Part shown: positions 1-10,904 of the stretch, piece by piece
How the letters are laid out: each line of letters starts with the position of its first letter
How positions within the stretch are numbered: position 1 is the stretch's first letter
Assembly (NCBI GenBank): GCA_017311185.1
Contig: JAESUZ010004800.1
Coordinates: 186,001 to 250,000, forward strand
DNA length: 64,000 nucleotides
Reading direction: 5' to 3'
Source: Proteles cristata cristata
Taxonomy: Eukaryota > Chordata > Mammalia > Carnivora > Hyaenidae
The notes under the pieces: generated by a model
The model's input: only the letters and a program-made list of their open reading frames with translations
Told to the model about the DNA's origin: nothing
Databases searched by the model: none
Made by a program: the position numbers and the translations under genes

Positions 1-1141
1 AAAACAGAAAGTTATTAAAGTCAAATGTGATGCTTCCAGCTAATTCAGCAGATAAAATCTACTCATTCCATTCTTTGTCCTCATGAGGTTGAGTCATAGG
101 GCTTATCTCTGGACTTAACTGAAACAAACTGGTTGGGAAAATTCACGCTGTGTTGACAACTGGTTCACAGAGCAAAGAGAGTATAGAAATTGACTTATGG
201 ATTGCTGATGCAGTATTTATTGCCTTCTTTCCTCTGCTTGTCACTTTAACTTAAAAGAATAAGGAGAAAGGAGGAAGGAGAAAGAATAGAGCTGAGATTC
301 CATCTCTAAGAGAACAGGGTGAAATGACATCAGCATGATGGAGTACTTGTCTTCCTTTTCCTCTAACTTCCCTTTCTTTAAATACTCCTTTATTTAAGGC
401 ATCTTCCTCTCAGAGCCCTTGTTGTGTGGGGAAGCTTTGTCTCCATCCCCCTAGAAATAGTCTATGTTCCTATATATGTAAGTATAGGGTAATCTCTTCT
501 AGAAATAGGAAAACTGATTAGGACGATGCTTATTAAAATGTAATAATATTACATTCATATTTTCTAATTTCCCAATCCACCCAATATTTCCATGTTCTAA
601 CAAAATTGATGAAACTTCAGGCATAAACACAGAGATATTTTTACTCATTATGGTTTTCCTTCTCTGCCCCCTACGCCCCCCATAACAATGGGCCATAAAT
701 ATCTCTAGACAGATACTCTGTGTGCCTCATACTGGCCAGTCTTCTTGCCCTCCATTTCAGTAAAATGCCCAACACTCATCTACCTTTGGCCCTACGTACC
801 CAAAACTTCTTTATTTTTCCAAGTCATGTGATTGCAGAAAATATTTGTTGTATTTTGTGCCTAATACCCCTCCTCCTTGTGGTTACCCCATTTTGTTCTG
901 TTGATCCACACCCCACTACACTCAGCTCTCATGTTTCAAATGCGTTTGAGTTCACTCCACAATCTAGGCCTAAATTCTATGGTCAGACAGACCATGTGGG
1001 AGAAAGAAGGCTATAGCTTCCCTAGTGCAAAATTTCTAGATTCTACTCCTATGGCCATTGGAGTATGTTTAGGAAAGTGCCCGGTCGGAACCATGAGACA
1101 CCTGCTGGGGACTCCAGGAAAGAGGCCCTCACTCATTCTCA
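1..1141. other. Intergenic, nothing recognised
   Basis: AT-rich unique-looking sequence. Short open frames on both strands show no family resemblance and are treated as chance. Confidence 0.4.
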
Positions 1142-1153
1142 TGCAACTTTAAC

Positions 1154-1391
1154 GTATTTTTTTTTTAATTTTTTTTTTTAAATCTTTTATTTATTTCTAG
1201 GAGAGAGAGAGAGACAGCGTGAGCAGGGGAGGGTCAGAGAGAGAGGGAGTGACAGACTCTGAAACAGGCTCCAGGCTCCAAGCTGGCAGTCAGCACAGAG
1301 CCCGACGCGGGGCTCAAACCCACGAACCACGAGATCATGACCCGAGCGAAAGTCGGACGCCCAACCGACTAAGCCACCCGGGCGCCCCCCT
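1154..1391 (-). mobile_element. SINEC_Fc-like SINE
   Basis: Reversed SINE: poly-T start, body GACAGCGTGAGCAGGGGAGG, head ending GGCGCCCCCC. The target-site duplication TGCAACTTTAAC is at 1,142-1,153 and 1,392-1,403. Confidence 0.95.
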
Positions 1392-1404
1392 TGCAACTTT
1401 AACT

Positions 1405-2340
1405 TAAATAGGCGGAGCTGCTGCTGCCTCTGCCCACCACGAGCCGAGCCGAGACCCCGAGAATGGACCTAGAGTAAACAGAGGTACTGTTGAGAAAGAC
1501 AGAAGCCAGGTGCTGGTGTTACCACCTGAGCTCCTGTATAAAACTAAAGTGCACCCGAAGCACTACTACTGAACCTTTGTGAACAATAAGTCAGCTCCTT
1601 CCTTATGCAGTTTAGATTTTCTATCACTTTCAATGAAAAGAACTGAATATAATTAGTGCACTTAGGAATATCTGAAACAATAAATAAGGGATCCTACTTT
1701 TTTTTTTTTAAAAAGGGGCAGAAAACCAGAAAGTCTTAAAATCAAAAATAAGATATCTTAAGTAAAAATTTCAATGGAAGTCCTGGAAGACAAAGTTGAA
1801 AAGATTCCACAATGCACACCAAAAAATGAAGTAGTGAAAATATTAAGAAAAAGGTTGGAGAATGGAGAATCAATTGAGAAAGTCCAATATTAGTCAAACA
1901 GGAATAGAGAGACAATTAAAGGAAAATAATTCCTAGAGCTGAAAAGACAAAAGTCTACAAGATGAAATGCCATGCAAGGTAAATAAAAAGGATTTATACC
2001 AAGGTATAAATATACACATATATATTTACACACACTGAGGTATACCTTATGCCAAGGTATAGTCTGATAAAACTGTAAAATTTTAAGGAAAAACTAATGA
2101 CCATAAAGCTTCTAGAGAGTAAAAACAGGTTCCCTACAAAAAAAAAAAAAAAGGAATTCAAAGTAATATTAAACTTCTCAACAGAGTGCCCAAATGATAT
2201 AAGATAATATCTTAAAAATTTGGAAGAAAAAAATTGTATGGATCTATAATTCTATATTACATAGCACCAGACATCCTGATCAAGGAAATAAGATTTAAAA
2301 AAAGATAAGGATTGGAAGAAAAAAGATGAAACTGATTGTC
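1405..2340. other. AT-rich, possibly old L1 5' material
   Basis: A-rich plus-strand sequence with L1-like vocabulary (for example CTAGAGCTGAAAAGACAAAA) but too decayed to assign. A short internal duplication of the motif CCAAGGTATA occurs near 1,999-2,059. Confidence 0.25.
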
Positions 2341-2656
2341 AGTCAACTCCTAGAAATAATGAGTTGAGCAAATTTCCCAGGGAAAAGATTAACTTATCAG
2401 TGGCATTATTCTACACTCACCAATTAGAAAATATAATTGAAACTAAGATACCATTCAGAGCAGCGACAAAGCCAAATGTGAAGAAAAATAAAAAGTTTTA
2501 TATATATATGCAAGTCCTCCTTGGACACACCCTTCTTCAAAAAAAAAAAAATTCCATATAATCTGAAAACAATGAAATTAACCCAGAGTACTAGGAAAAG
2601 AAATCTCAAGACATTAGAAGGTATAAAGCTAAACAAGACATTAGAAGGCATAAAGA

Positions 2657-2884
2657 GGGGCGCCTGGGTGGCTCAGTCGGCTAAGTGTCCGACTTCAGCT
2701 CCGGCCATGATCTCTCATCTCATGATCTCACTGCTCGTGAGTTTGAACCCTGCACTGGGCTCTGTGCTGACAGCTCAGAGCCTGGAGCTGCTTCAGATTC
2801 TGCGTCTCCCTCCCCCACTCTCTCACTCATGCTGTGTCTCTCCTTGTCTCTCAAAAATAAATGTTAAAAAATAATTTTAAAAAA
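2657..2884 (+). mobile_element. SINEC_Fc-like SINE
   Basis: Head GGGGCGCCTGGGTGGCTCAG through the CT-rich tail. Imperfect target duplication GAAGGCATAAAG (2,644-2,655) and GAAGATATAAAG (2,885-2,896). Confidence 0.93.
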
Positions 2885-3553
2885 GAAGATATAAAGAAAA
2901 ATGTCTCCAAAAAAGAATTTTGGAATGGATTTTATTCAGCAAATCATATGAGTAAGAGCCTGAAAGAACATACTGATATGGCAAAGAACCGTTTATTTTT
3001 TTCTCTCAACAAAACTTAAGTAGAAGCAACTTTGGAATCCCTGAGAAACATTTTAGAAACCTACAAAAAAAAAAATCATGGGACAAATAGGAAGGATCTT
3101 TTTTCAAGTGGCGAAGATTTGATTTGGTATATGTATGTTTCTTTCTTTATTGTTCCAATCCTACTGGCTCATGTTAAATAATATTACATGTACCACTCAC
3201 AAAAATTAACTCGAAATGGATTAAAGCCTTAAAGGTAAGACCTAAAATCATCATAACACCTAGAAGAAAACATAGGGGAACACCTGCTTAACATTGGTCT
3301 GGGCAATGATTTTTTTGGATATGACATCAAAAGTACAAGCAATGAAAGCAAAGACAAGTGAGACTACATCAAAGTAAAAAGCTTTTACGCAGCAAAAGAA
3401 GCAGTCAGCAAAATGCAAAGGGAACCTATGGAATGGAAGAAAATATTTGCAAACCATAAATATGGTAAGGGTTTAATATCCCAAAATATGTAAGGAACTC
3501 ATACAACTCAATAGCAACAAAAATTAAAAATAAATCCAATTTAAAAGTGGGCA

Positions 3554-3760
3554 GGGGCGCCTGGGTGGCTTAGTCAGTTGAGCGTCCGACTTTCGCTTAG
3601 GTCGTGATCTCGCGGTTCGTGGGTTCGAGCCCCGCGTCGGGCTCTGTGCTGACTGCCGGCTCAGAGCCTGGAGCCTGTTTCAGAGTCTGTGACTCCCTCT
3701 CTCTGACCCTCCCCTGCTCACGCTGTCTCTCTCTCTCCTAGAAATAAAAAATATTTTTAA
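3554..3760 (+). mobile_element. SINEC_Fc-like SINE inside L1
   Basis: Full SINE from GGGGCGCCTGGGTGGCTTAG to the AAATAAAAAATA tail. AAAAGTGGG flanks both sides as target duplication. Confidence 0.93.
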
Positions 3761-3776
3761 AAAGTGGGGGGCAAAG

Positions 3777-4143
3777 GGGGCATCTGGCTGGCTCAGTTGG
3801 AAGAGCATGTAATTCAGTTGGAAGAGCATGCAATTTTTTTTTTTTACTGTTTTTATTTTATTTCTAGGAGAGAGAGACAGCGTGAGCAGGGGAGGGTCAA
3901 AGAGAGAGGGAGTCACAGACTGAAACAGGCCCCAGGCTCTGAGCTGGCCGTCAGCACAGAGCCCGACGCGGGGCTCGAACTCACGAACCGCGAGATCATG
4001 ACCTAAGTGAAAGTCGGACGCTCAACCGACTAAGCCACCCAGGTGCCCCCAGCATGCAATTCTTGATCCCAGGGTTGTGAGTTCAAGTTCCACATTGGGT
4101 GTAGAGATTACTTTAAAATAAATAAATAAAAACTTTAAATAAA
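3777..4143 (+). mobile_element. Older carnivore tRNA-SINE, split by a younger SINE
   Basis: Part one (3,777-3,835) has the head CATCTGGCTGGCTCAGTTGG; part two (4,052-4,143) has the older-type body with TTGGGTGTAGAGATTAC and an AAATAAATAAAT tail. The interruption is the minus-strand SINE at 3,836-4,051. Confidence 0.85.
3836..4051 (-). mobile_element. SINEC_Fc-like SINE nested in older SINE
   Basis: Reversed SINE, poly-T to GGTGCCCCC. Target duplication AGCATGCAATT occurs immediately before and after it. Confidence 0.93.
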
Positions 4144-5051
4144 TGAATAAATATTAAAAAGTGGGCAAAGGACTTGAATAGACATTTTTTCCAAAGAAGA
4201 TATACAAATGGCCAACAGGTTCATTAAAAGGTGCTCAACATCACTAATCATCACTAATCACCTCAAACCCGTTAGGATGGCTGTTATCAAAAAGATGAAA
4301 AATAATAAATACTGGTGAGGATGCTGAGAAAAAGGAACACTTGCACACTGTTAGTGGGAATGTAAATTGGTTCAATCACTATGGAAAATAGTATGGAGGT
4401 TCCTCAAAAACTTAAAAATAGAAATACCATATGATCCCGCAATTCCCCTCTCGGGTACGTATTCAGAGGAAATGAAGTCACTGTCTTGAAGAGATATATT
4501 GAAGAAATATTCCCATGTTCACTGCAGCACTATTCACAAAAGCCACGATACAGAAACAACCCGAGTATGCATTGGTGGATGAATGGATAAAGAAACTGTA
4601 GTGTATATATGCAGTGAAATGTCATTCAGTCATGAAAAGGAAGGAAATCCTGCCATTTGTGTGCCTTTTGACAACATGAATGGACCTTTGGGGCATTATG
4701 CTGTGTGAAATAAGTCAGAGAGATGAATACTATATGATCTCACTTATACATGAAATCTTAAAAAACTGAACTCATAGAAACAGAGAGTAAATTGGTGGTT
4801 ACCAGAACCACGGTTTAGGGGGGAATATGGATGAAGGTGGGCAAATGGCACAAACTTCCAGTTATATGATGTGTAAATTTTGGAGCTGTAATGTACAGCA
4901 TGGTGACTATTGTTAACAACACTGTATTACATACTTGAAAGTTGCTAAGGAGGTAAATCTTAAACACTCTCACTAAAAAAAAAAAAAAAAAGAGAGAAAA
5001 AGAAAAAGGAAATTATGTGAGGTGATGGATGGGCTAACAAACCTTATTGTG

Positions 5052-5274
5052 GGGGGGTGCCTGGGTGGCTCAGTTAAACATACAACTTCGGCTCAGGTCA
5101 TGATCTCACAGTTTGTAAGTTCGAGCCCCATGTCGGGCTCTGTGCTGACAGCTCAGAGCCTGGAGCTGCTTCAGATTCCGTGTCTCCCTCTCTCTCTGCC
5201 TCTGCCCCACTCATGCTGTCTCTCTCTCTCTCAAAAAAATGAATAAACTAAAAAAAAAAAATTTTTTTTTAAAG
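5052..5274 (+). mobile_element. SINEC_Fc-like SINE
   Basis: Head GGTGCCTGGGTGGCTCAGTT with a short deletion after it, a CT-rich body and an A/T-rich tail. Confidence 0.9.
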
Positions 5275-5969
5275 AAACATCCCCCCTCAAAATTTAGTGG
5301 CCTAAAGACCAATACACATTTCTTACAGCATGTCTATGAACAGATTGGTTGAGTGGTTCTGACTTAGGTTTCTCGTGAGGTTGAGGTGGAGAAGTTGGCT
5401 TCAATCTGCGGTCAGATCAAGGCCTGATGAAGGCCCGATGATCAGCTTTCAAGATGGCTCATTCACATAGCTTGCAAAATTGGTGCTGACTTTTGTCAGG
5501 AAGTCTCAGCTCTTTGCCACATGCTCTTCTACTTAGGGCTGCTTGCATGCCCTCATGACAGGATAACTGACTTCCCCCAGAGTAAATGATCCAAAAGACA
5601 GTAAGGCATAAGTTGCAACATCTACTCTGACCTAATCTTGAGAGTCACACACCATCTTTTTGGCAGCATGCTTTTGGTTACACAGGTCAACCCTATTCAA
5701 TGTGAGAGAGTCCATGAATACAAGGAGGTGAGAATCACGAAAAGCAAGAAATGGCTGGTTCTATAGAGTATGAATAGATTCTTTCTAAGGTTGTTGAAAT
5801 AAAGATGTTTGGGTATATTATTTAAAGTAACTGCCTCCAAAAGAACATGAAATAATATAACTAACAAACTCAAGGGAAAAGGTGGGGATGGGGAGAAGGT
5901 GGGAGTCATCTTCCCCATGAGGACATTGATTAATATAGCCTAACGTCGATACATCAAGAAACAGAGAAG
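5275..5969. other. Intergenic, no gene seen
   Basis: Unique-looking sequence. A stretch at 5,295-5,560 (clotted with GATCAAGGCCTGATGAAGGC and similar) resembles an old interspersed repeat I cannot name. Confidence 0.3.
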
Positions 5970-5970
5970 A

Positions 5971-6118
5971 GGTGCCTGGGTGACTCAGGCAGTTGAGCCC
6001 CTCAGACCCTTGATTTCAGCTTAGGTAATGATCCCACGCATGGAGCTGACAGCATGGAGCCTGCTTGGGATTCTCTCTCTCTCTCTCTCTCTCTCTCAAA
6101 AATAAACATTTTAAAAAA
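5971..6118 (+). mobile_element. Short older carnivore SINE
   Basis: Head GGTGCCTGGGTGACTCAGGC, internally deleted, ending in a CT microsatellite and AAAATAAACATTTT. Confidence 0.85.
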
Positions 6119-6130
6119 TGGAGAAATATG

Positions 6131-6357
6131 GGGGCGCCTGGGTGGCTTAGTCGGTTGAGCGTCCGACTTTCGCTTAGGTCATGATCTCGTGGTTCGTGGG
6201 TTCGAGCCCCGCGTCGGGCTCTGCGCTGACTGCCGGCTCAGAGCCTGGAGCCTGTTTCAGTCTGTGACTCCCTCTCTCTCTGACCCTCCCCTGCTCATGC
6301 TGTCTCTCTCTCTCCTAGAAATAAAATATTAAAAAAATAAAATAAAAAATAAATAAA
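6131..6357 (+). mobile_element. SINEC_Fc-like SINE
   Basis: Inserted at the tail of the preceding SINE. Target duplication AAATGGAGAAATATG ends at 6,130 and is repeated from 6,358. Confidence 0.95.
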
Positions 6358-6417
6358 AAATGGAGAAATATGAGTACTATTTACTCTGATGATAGCCATC
6401 TTTAGAATTAAAAATAG

Positions 6418-6624
6418 GGGCATCTGGGTGGCTCAGTTGGTTGGGTGTCCGACTTCAGCCGAGGCTGTAGTCTCACAGCTCCTGAGTTGTCAGTCTGTGC
6501 TGACAGCTCAGAGCCTGGAGCTGCTTCAGATTCTGTGTCTCCCTCTCTCTCTGCCCCTCCCCTGCCCACGCTGTCTCTCTCTGTCTCTCAGAAATAAATA
6601 AAACATTAAAAAAAAAAAAAAAAA
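6418..6624 (+). mobile_element. SINEC_Fc-like SINE
   Basis: Head GGGGCATCTGGGTGGCTCAG, CT-rich middle, A-run tail at 6,606-6,624. Confidence 0.9.
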
Positions 6625-7353
6625 GAATAGCATGGAAGATTTTCACTTCTTATTTAAAACAATTTGATACCAATCTATTTCTTAAAACTATGTGTACGTT
6701 TATTTAATGATAGTGACTTACAAAGTATAATTTTATCTTCAGAACATAAGCATGGTTTTCTATGCTGCACATGCTGGGATTAAACCAGAAACCGTATGCT
6801 GAGGTTCAAGAATCTTAAAATACGTTCACTGCCCCATAGCTAAGTGGTTACACTGACATACGCTTAATACGGCTTTTAATACTGTCAAACAAAGCATTGT
6901 GCAAACAGTAAACTTGTTTGGACTTTTTGACGTCCTAGGGTAAAGCAACTTTTACTAGGATTTCTTTTAGAAGTTAAGAATTTTCTTACTTTCCACAAAT
7001 TCACACACTTTAAGAAACATCCTTTTTCATGTTTCACAAGTCCTAAGATGCAGTTGAAAATAAAAACTTTTAGTGAAAGATTAGATTCTTAAGCTTGTGG
7101 TGCTAGGGGCTATTGACCATTTTAGGGCCTGAATAAGAAACTTCCAGAAATAGAAACTAGTTGATTGCAGAAAACCAATGAAAGTATATCACCCAATAGA
7201 AATTTCTCTGTCAAACAGATCTTTAACTAAAATTAACCTGGTGAGTTAATTTCTTGGGTGGGAGAAGAGTGAACAGGATAATAGAGCAGCCGGCTTACTG
7301 GACCTCACTCCACAGAGAACACCCTGGCACTGACATGGAGGTGTAATAGGGAG
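6625..7353. other. Intergenic, nothing recognised
   Basis: AT-rich unique sequence with no open frame of note. Confidence 0.4.
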
Positions 7354-7365
7354 GCAGTTGCTTTC

Positions 7366-7578
7366 TTTTCTTTTCTTTTTTAATGTTTTATTTATTTCTG
7401 AGACAGAGAGACAGTGTGAGCAGGGGAGGGTCTCAGAGAGAGGGGGACACAGAATCTGAAGCAGCAATGCTAGCTGTCAGCACAGAGCCCGACGTGGGGC
7501 TCAAACCCATGAACTCTGAGATCATGACCTGAGCTGAAGTTGGACGCCTAACCTACTGAGCCACCCAGGTGCCCCGAC
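7366..7578 (-). mobile_element. SINEC_Fc-like SINE
   Basis: Reversed SINE ending CCACCCAGGTGCCCC. Target duplication GCAGTTGCTTTC at 7,354-7,365 and 7,579-7,590. Confidence 0.95.
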
Positions 7579-7590
7579 GCAGTTGCTTTC

Positions 7591-8284
7591 AAAATTTAGG
7601 GTGGGAAAGTAGACACCTGGGAAATATTTTTCATACAATATTTGACCCAATATGGAACGCAGGAATTACCCAAGCTGCCACAAAGTGTCAGACAAAACAA
7701 AAGAAAACTGAGTTAGCCTAAGAAGTCTGTTAGGGCCCTGGGATCAATCTGGCATTAAGTCCCAAACAGAGTTAACCATCTAGAGAACGGTTGCTTTCAC
7801 TCAGGCTTCTTTATGGATTGAAAGCCTGTCACATTCCACTCGTTTCATGAGCATCATCTACAAGCCACACTAAAAATTAATTAGCAAAACAGATTCATCA
7901 CTGCAATTATAGGACACAGAGAGTCTAGAGTCGGGAATGTAATGTTTGCCATAGAACTATCTGGCTAGAAAGGCCAGAAAGACAGGACTGCCTGCCCATA
8001 ATGGGACGATTAATCAAAGTTCCCTAAGCAACTCTTCCATGGTAAGCCCACAATAAAAGAGGAGGAGCTGCAAGGCATCGTCGCAGTAGAACACAGCTCC
8101 GAACAACGTGATAAAACTGTAGAAACAAGGGGAGAGAGGCCAATCCGATACATCAATCAGAAACAGAGCAGCTAATTTTAAACACATGAAAATTTTACAG
8201 GCTAAGAGCTTCAACTGCAGACATGGACAGGGCCTTAAAATCTCACATGTTATTCCAACCTAAAGGACACAGTTAGACACAGAC
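7591..8284. other. Intergenic, nothing recognised
   Basis: Unique-looking sequence of ordinary composition, no gene or repeat identified. Confidence 0.4.
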
Positions 8285-8660
8285 TGAGGCAGCTGCCGGC
8301 CATCCCCAGCGTCGCGTCTGCTCTTCCTGGCTCTCGAACGGCTCCGGCCGCCCGCACGGGGCTGGCCTACAAGCGCAGTTCCTCTCCCAGCCCGGCCACG
8401 AAGCTGCTCCGGCGCTGGACACTGGCCTGGCCTGGAGCTGGGGGTGCGGACTCCACACTGCGCCTCAGAGAGGCGCGCGGAGGGCTCTCGAGTGCCTTGA
8501 GCTTTGTTCCCTGCCCTTCAGGGAAAGCGCTTCCGTGGCGGTCTGCAAAATGAAGTCAGCGTGTACACAGGTTCCAGTGACTTCCAAATCCCCAGACGCA
8601 GCCGGCCCTGCGGCTGACTCTCTGTCTCCCCTCTGCAAGGTGTCTATATGAACCAACGCA
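8285..8660. other. Small CpG-rich island in intergenic DNA
   Basis: A stretch rich in CpG (for example GGCTCCGGCCGCCCGCACGG near 8,341) ends around 8,490 and grades into ordinary sequence by 8,660. Both strands carry short open frames explained by GC content. No protein family or repeat is recognised; it could be a promoter of an unannotated transcript or an old repeat. Confidence 0.3.
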
Positions 8661-8865
8661 TTCTTTTAGCTTTAATTAAAGTTGGGTTTTTGTCACTTGA
8701 ATTACTGTCTATCATCTGAGTAAATAGCTTATTGAAGAAACACCCCTCTTTAGGGGAATAAATGTAAAACATTTTTAAAAAATCATTGCCCGAAGCTATA
8801 CCACTTTTAGTCTCCCTCTCTCATCTTTTAAAGATACACACAAATTAAATTCCTTTCAGTTTTTG

Positions 8866-9020
8866 TGTGAGTCAGCAGACTTTTTTTGAAAAGAACCAGA
8901 TAGTAAGTAGTTTAGGCTTTGTGGGTCACCTGTGATCTCTGTTACATATTCTTGTTTATTTTGCAATCCTTTAAAAAAAACTGTCAAAACCATGGACTGG
9001 GGTTGGATTTGACCCATGGA
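8866..9020 (+). mobile_element. Old hAT-type DNA transposon fossil
   Basis: GAACCAGATAGTAAGTAGTT followed by TAGGCTTTGTGGGTCA matches the common mammalian MER-type element whose consensus reads GGCCAGATAGTAAATATTTT. Termini are decayed. Confidence 0.65.
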
Positions 9021-9027
9021 TTATTGA

Positions 9028-9330
9028 AAACAGTTCAGTTTTGAGCTTCAGTCTCACTGTCGGGAGGCACGTGCCTACAGTGTGCTGGGCGGCCAGGGTG
9101 CGCCCTCTGACACCAAGCGAATTCTGGAACTGCTCACACAGACCACGAGGGAAGTCGAGGCAGTCCAGCGTGACTACCACAGCCAGCAGCAGGGTGGGGC
9201 GAGCGAGGCGCCCGGGACACACAAGCTGAGGAGGCTCTCATGCCTAGGTGCTAACGCTGCACGTACAAGCCCAGGACTGTGTGCCTCCCTGAACTTTGCA
9301 CCCTGGACGCCATCCCTTGTCTCGTCCTTC
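9028..9330 (+). other. GC-rich coding-like segment, unrecognised
   Basis: A frame open from 9,028 reads into the 30-bp repeats and includes KRILELLTQTTREVEAVQRD near 9,117-9,176, which has the helical, charged look of a real protein rather than random sequence. There is no convincing start codon and no recognised family. It could be a fragment of a decayed gene or pseudogene, or chance. Position next to two tandem arrays and a GC-rich block is noted. Confidence 0.2.
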
Positions 9331-9450
9331 TCCCAGCGTAGACGACCACTAACTGCTCACTCCCAGCGTAGACGACCACTAACTGCTCACTCCCAGCGTA
9401 GACGACCACTAACTGCTCACTCCCAGTGTAGACGACCACTAACTGCTCAC
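9331..9450 (+). repeat. Four tandem copies of a 30-bp unit
   Basis: The unit TCCCAGCGTAGACGACCACT plus AACTGCTCAC is repeated at 9,331, 9,361, 9,391 and 9,421. The first three copies are identical and the fourth differs by one base (C to T in CGTAG). Such identity implies recent expansion or homogenisation. Confidence 0.97.
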
Positions 9451-9783
9451 TCTTAAAAAGAGGGAACTGGCTCGCTTACTCGTTTCTACGTTTGCTGTTT
9501 GCTCAGAAAGCCCTGGGCTCTTGTTCCTGGCTTCTCCTGGAGCATAACTCACTTCGTATATTCATATCATCTCAGCCCATGAAACACTCCTACCCTCAAC
9601 GGGACCCTGGGGGCAAGGCAAACCAGCCAAAATGCTGAGGCTCATGCTCTTATGGTGTGGTGAGTAACATACGCGGTTTTTTCTGACCCAGGAGTCTAAT
9701 GTTTCTGCCATCGGACACGGAGGCTAACTTGTTAGCTCGCAAGGTAAAACCAGACCCTCCAATAGTTCTTGACGGTCACATGT

Positions 9784-10904
9784 GATGCAGAGCCCCGTTG
9801 CTGCACCCCTGCCCCGAGACCAGCTCCGTCATGGCGGATGCGGAGCCCCGTTGCTGCACCCCTGCCCGGAGACCCAGCTCCATCATGGCGGATGCGGAGC
9901 CCCGTTGCTGCACCCCTGCCCCGAGACCCAGCTCCATCATGGCCGGACGTAGACCCTGTTGCTGCACCCCTGCCCGGAGACCCAGCTCCATCACGGCCGG
10001 ATGCAGAGCCCCGTTGCTGCGCCCCTGCCCCGAGACCCAGCTCCATCATGGCGGATGCAGAGCCCCGTTGCTGCACCCCTGCCTCTTAGCCCAGCTCCAT
10101 CATGGCGGATGCAGAGCCCCGTTGCTGCACCCCTGCCCTGAGACCCAGCTCCATATTGGCCGGATGGCAAAGCCCCGTTGCTGCACCCCTGCCCCTAGCC
10201 CAGCTCTATCATGGCCCGATGCAGAGTCCCGTTTCTACACCCCTGCCCTGAGACGCAGCTCCATCATGGCCGGATGCAGAGCCCCGTTGCTGCACCCTGC
10301 CCTGAGACCCAGCTCCATCATGGCCGGATGCAGAGCCTCCGTTTCTGCACTCCCTGCCCGAGACCCAGCTCCGATCATGGCGATGCAGAGCCCCGTTGCT
10401 GCACCCCTGCCCCGAGACCCAGCCTCCATCATGGCCGGATGCGGAGCCCCGTTGCTGCACCCTACCCTCAGGAACCAGCTCCATCATGGCCGGGATGCAG
10501 AGCCCCGTTGCTGCACCCTACCCCGACCCAGCTCCATCATGAAGTGGAGTGAGCCCTGCTTCTGCACCCTGCCCGGAGACCCAGCTCCATCATGGCGGAT
10601 GCAGAGCCCCGTTGCTGCACCTGCCCCGAGACCCAGCTCCATCATGGCCGGATGCGGAGCCCCGTTGCTGCACCCCTGCCCCGAGACCAGCTCCGTCATG
10701 GCCGGATGCGGAGCCCCGTTGCTGCGCCCCTGCCCCGAGACCCAGCTCCATCATGGCCGAATGCGGAGCCCCGTTGCTGCACCCCTGCCCCGAGCGGAGC
10801 CCCGTTGCTGCACCCCTGCCCCGAGACCAGCTCCGTCATGGCCGGATGCGGAGCCCCGTTGCTGCGCCCCTGCCCCGAGACCAGCTCCGTCATGGCCGGA
10901 TGGC
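9784..10904 (+). repeat. GC-rich minisatellite, about 21 copies of a ~55-bp unit
   Basis: The core GAGCCCCGTTGCTGCACCCC recurs about every 55 bases; counting the TTGCTG core and its variants gives roughly 21 copies. Each unit continues with GAGACCCAGCTCCATCATGG and then CGGATG or CCGGATG. Units differ by small indels and one is shortened to about 30 bp (around 10,796-10,826), so the array shifts between reading frames and stays open in several frames on both strands. The apparent proteins there are repeat artefacts. Confidence 0.93.

Larger units (their letters stand above)
2340..4990 (+). mobile_element. Old L1 element, 3' half of ORF2 and 3'UTR, interrupted by SINEs
   Basis: From about 3,180 the plus strand reads as the C-terminal part of L1 ORF2 and its 3'UTR: GGGCAAAGGACTTGAATAGA at 4,163, CACTATTCACAAAAGCCACG near 4,529, ending in an A-run at 4,974-4,991. 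An upstream piece near 2,380-2,480 also resembles ORF2. The frame is broken throughout, so the copy is dead. SINEs at 2,657, 3,554 and 3,777 landed in it. Confidence 0.8.

Noticed and set aside
1187..1396. Open frames repeated all over the window with similar peptides (GSVLTAQSLE, HEPRDHDLSESRTLNRLSHP)
   Set aside because: These are translations of SINE copies, not genes.
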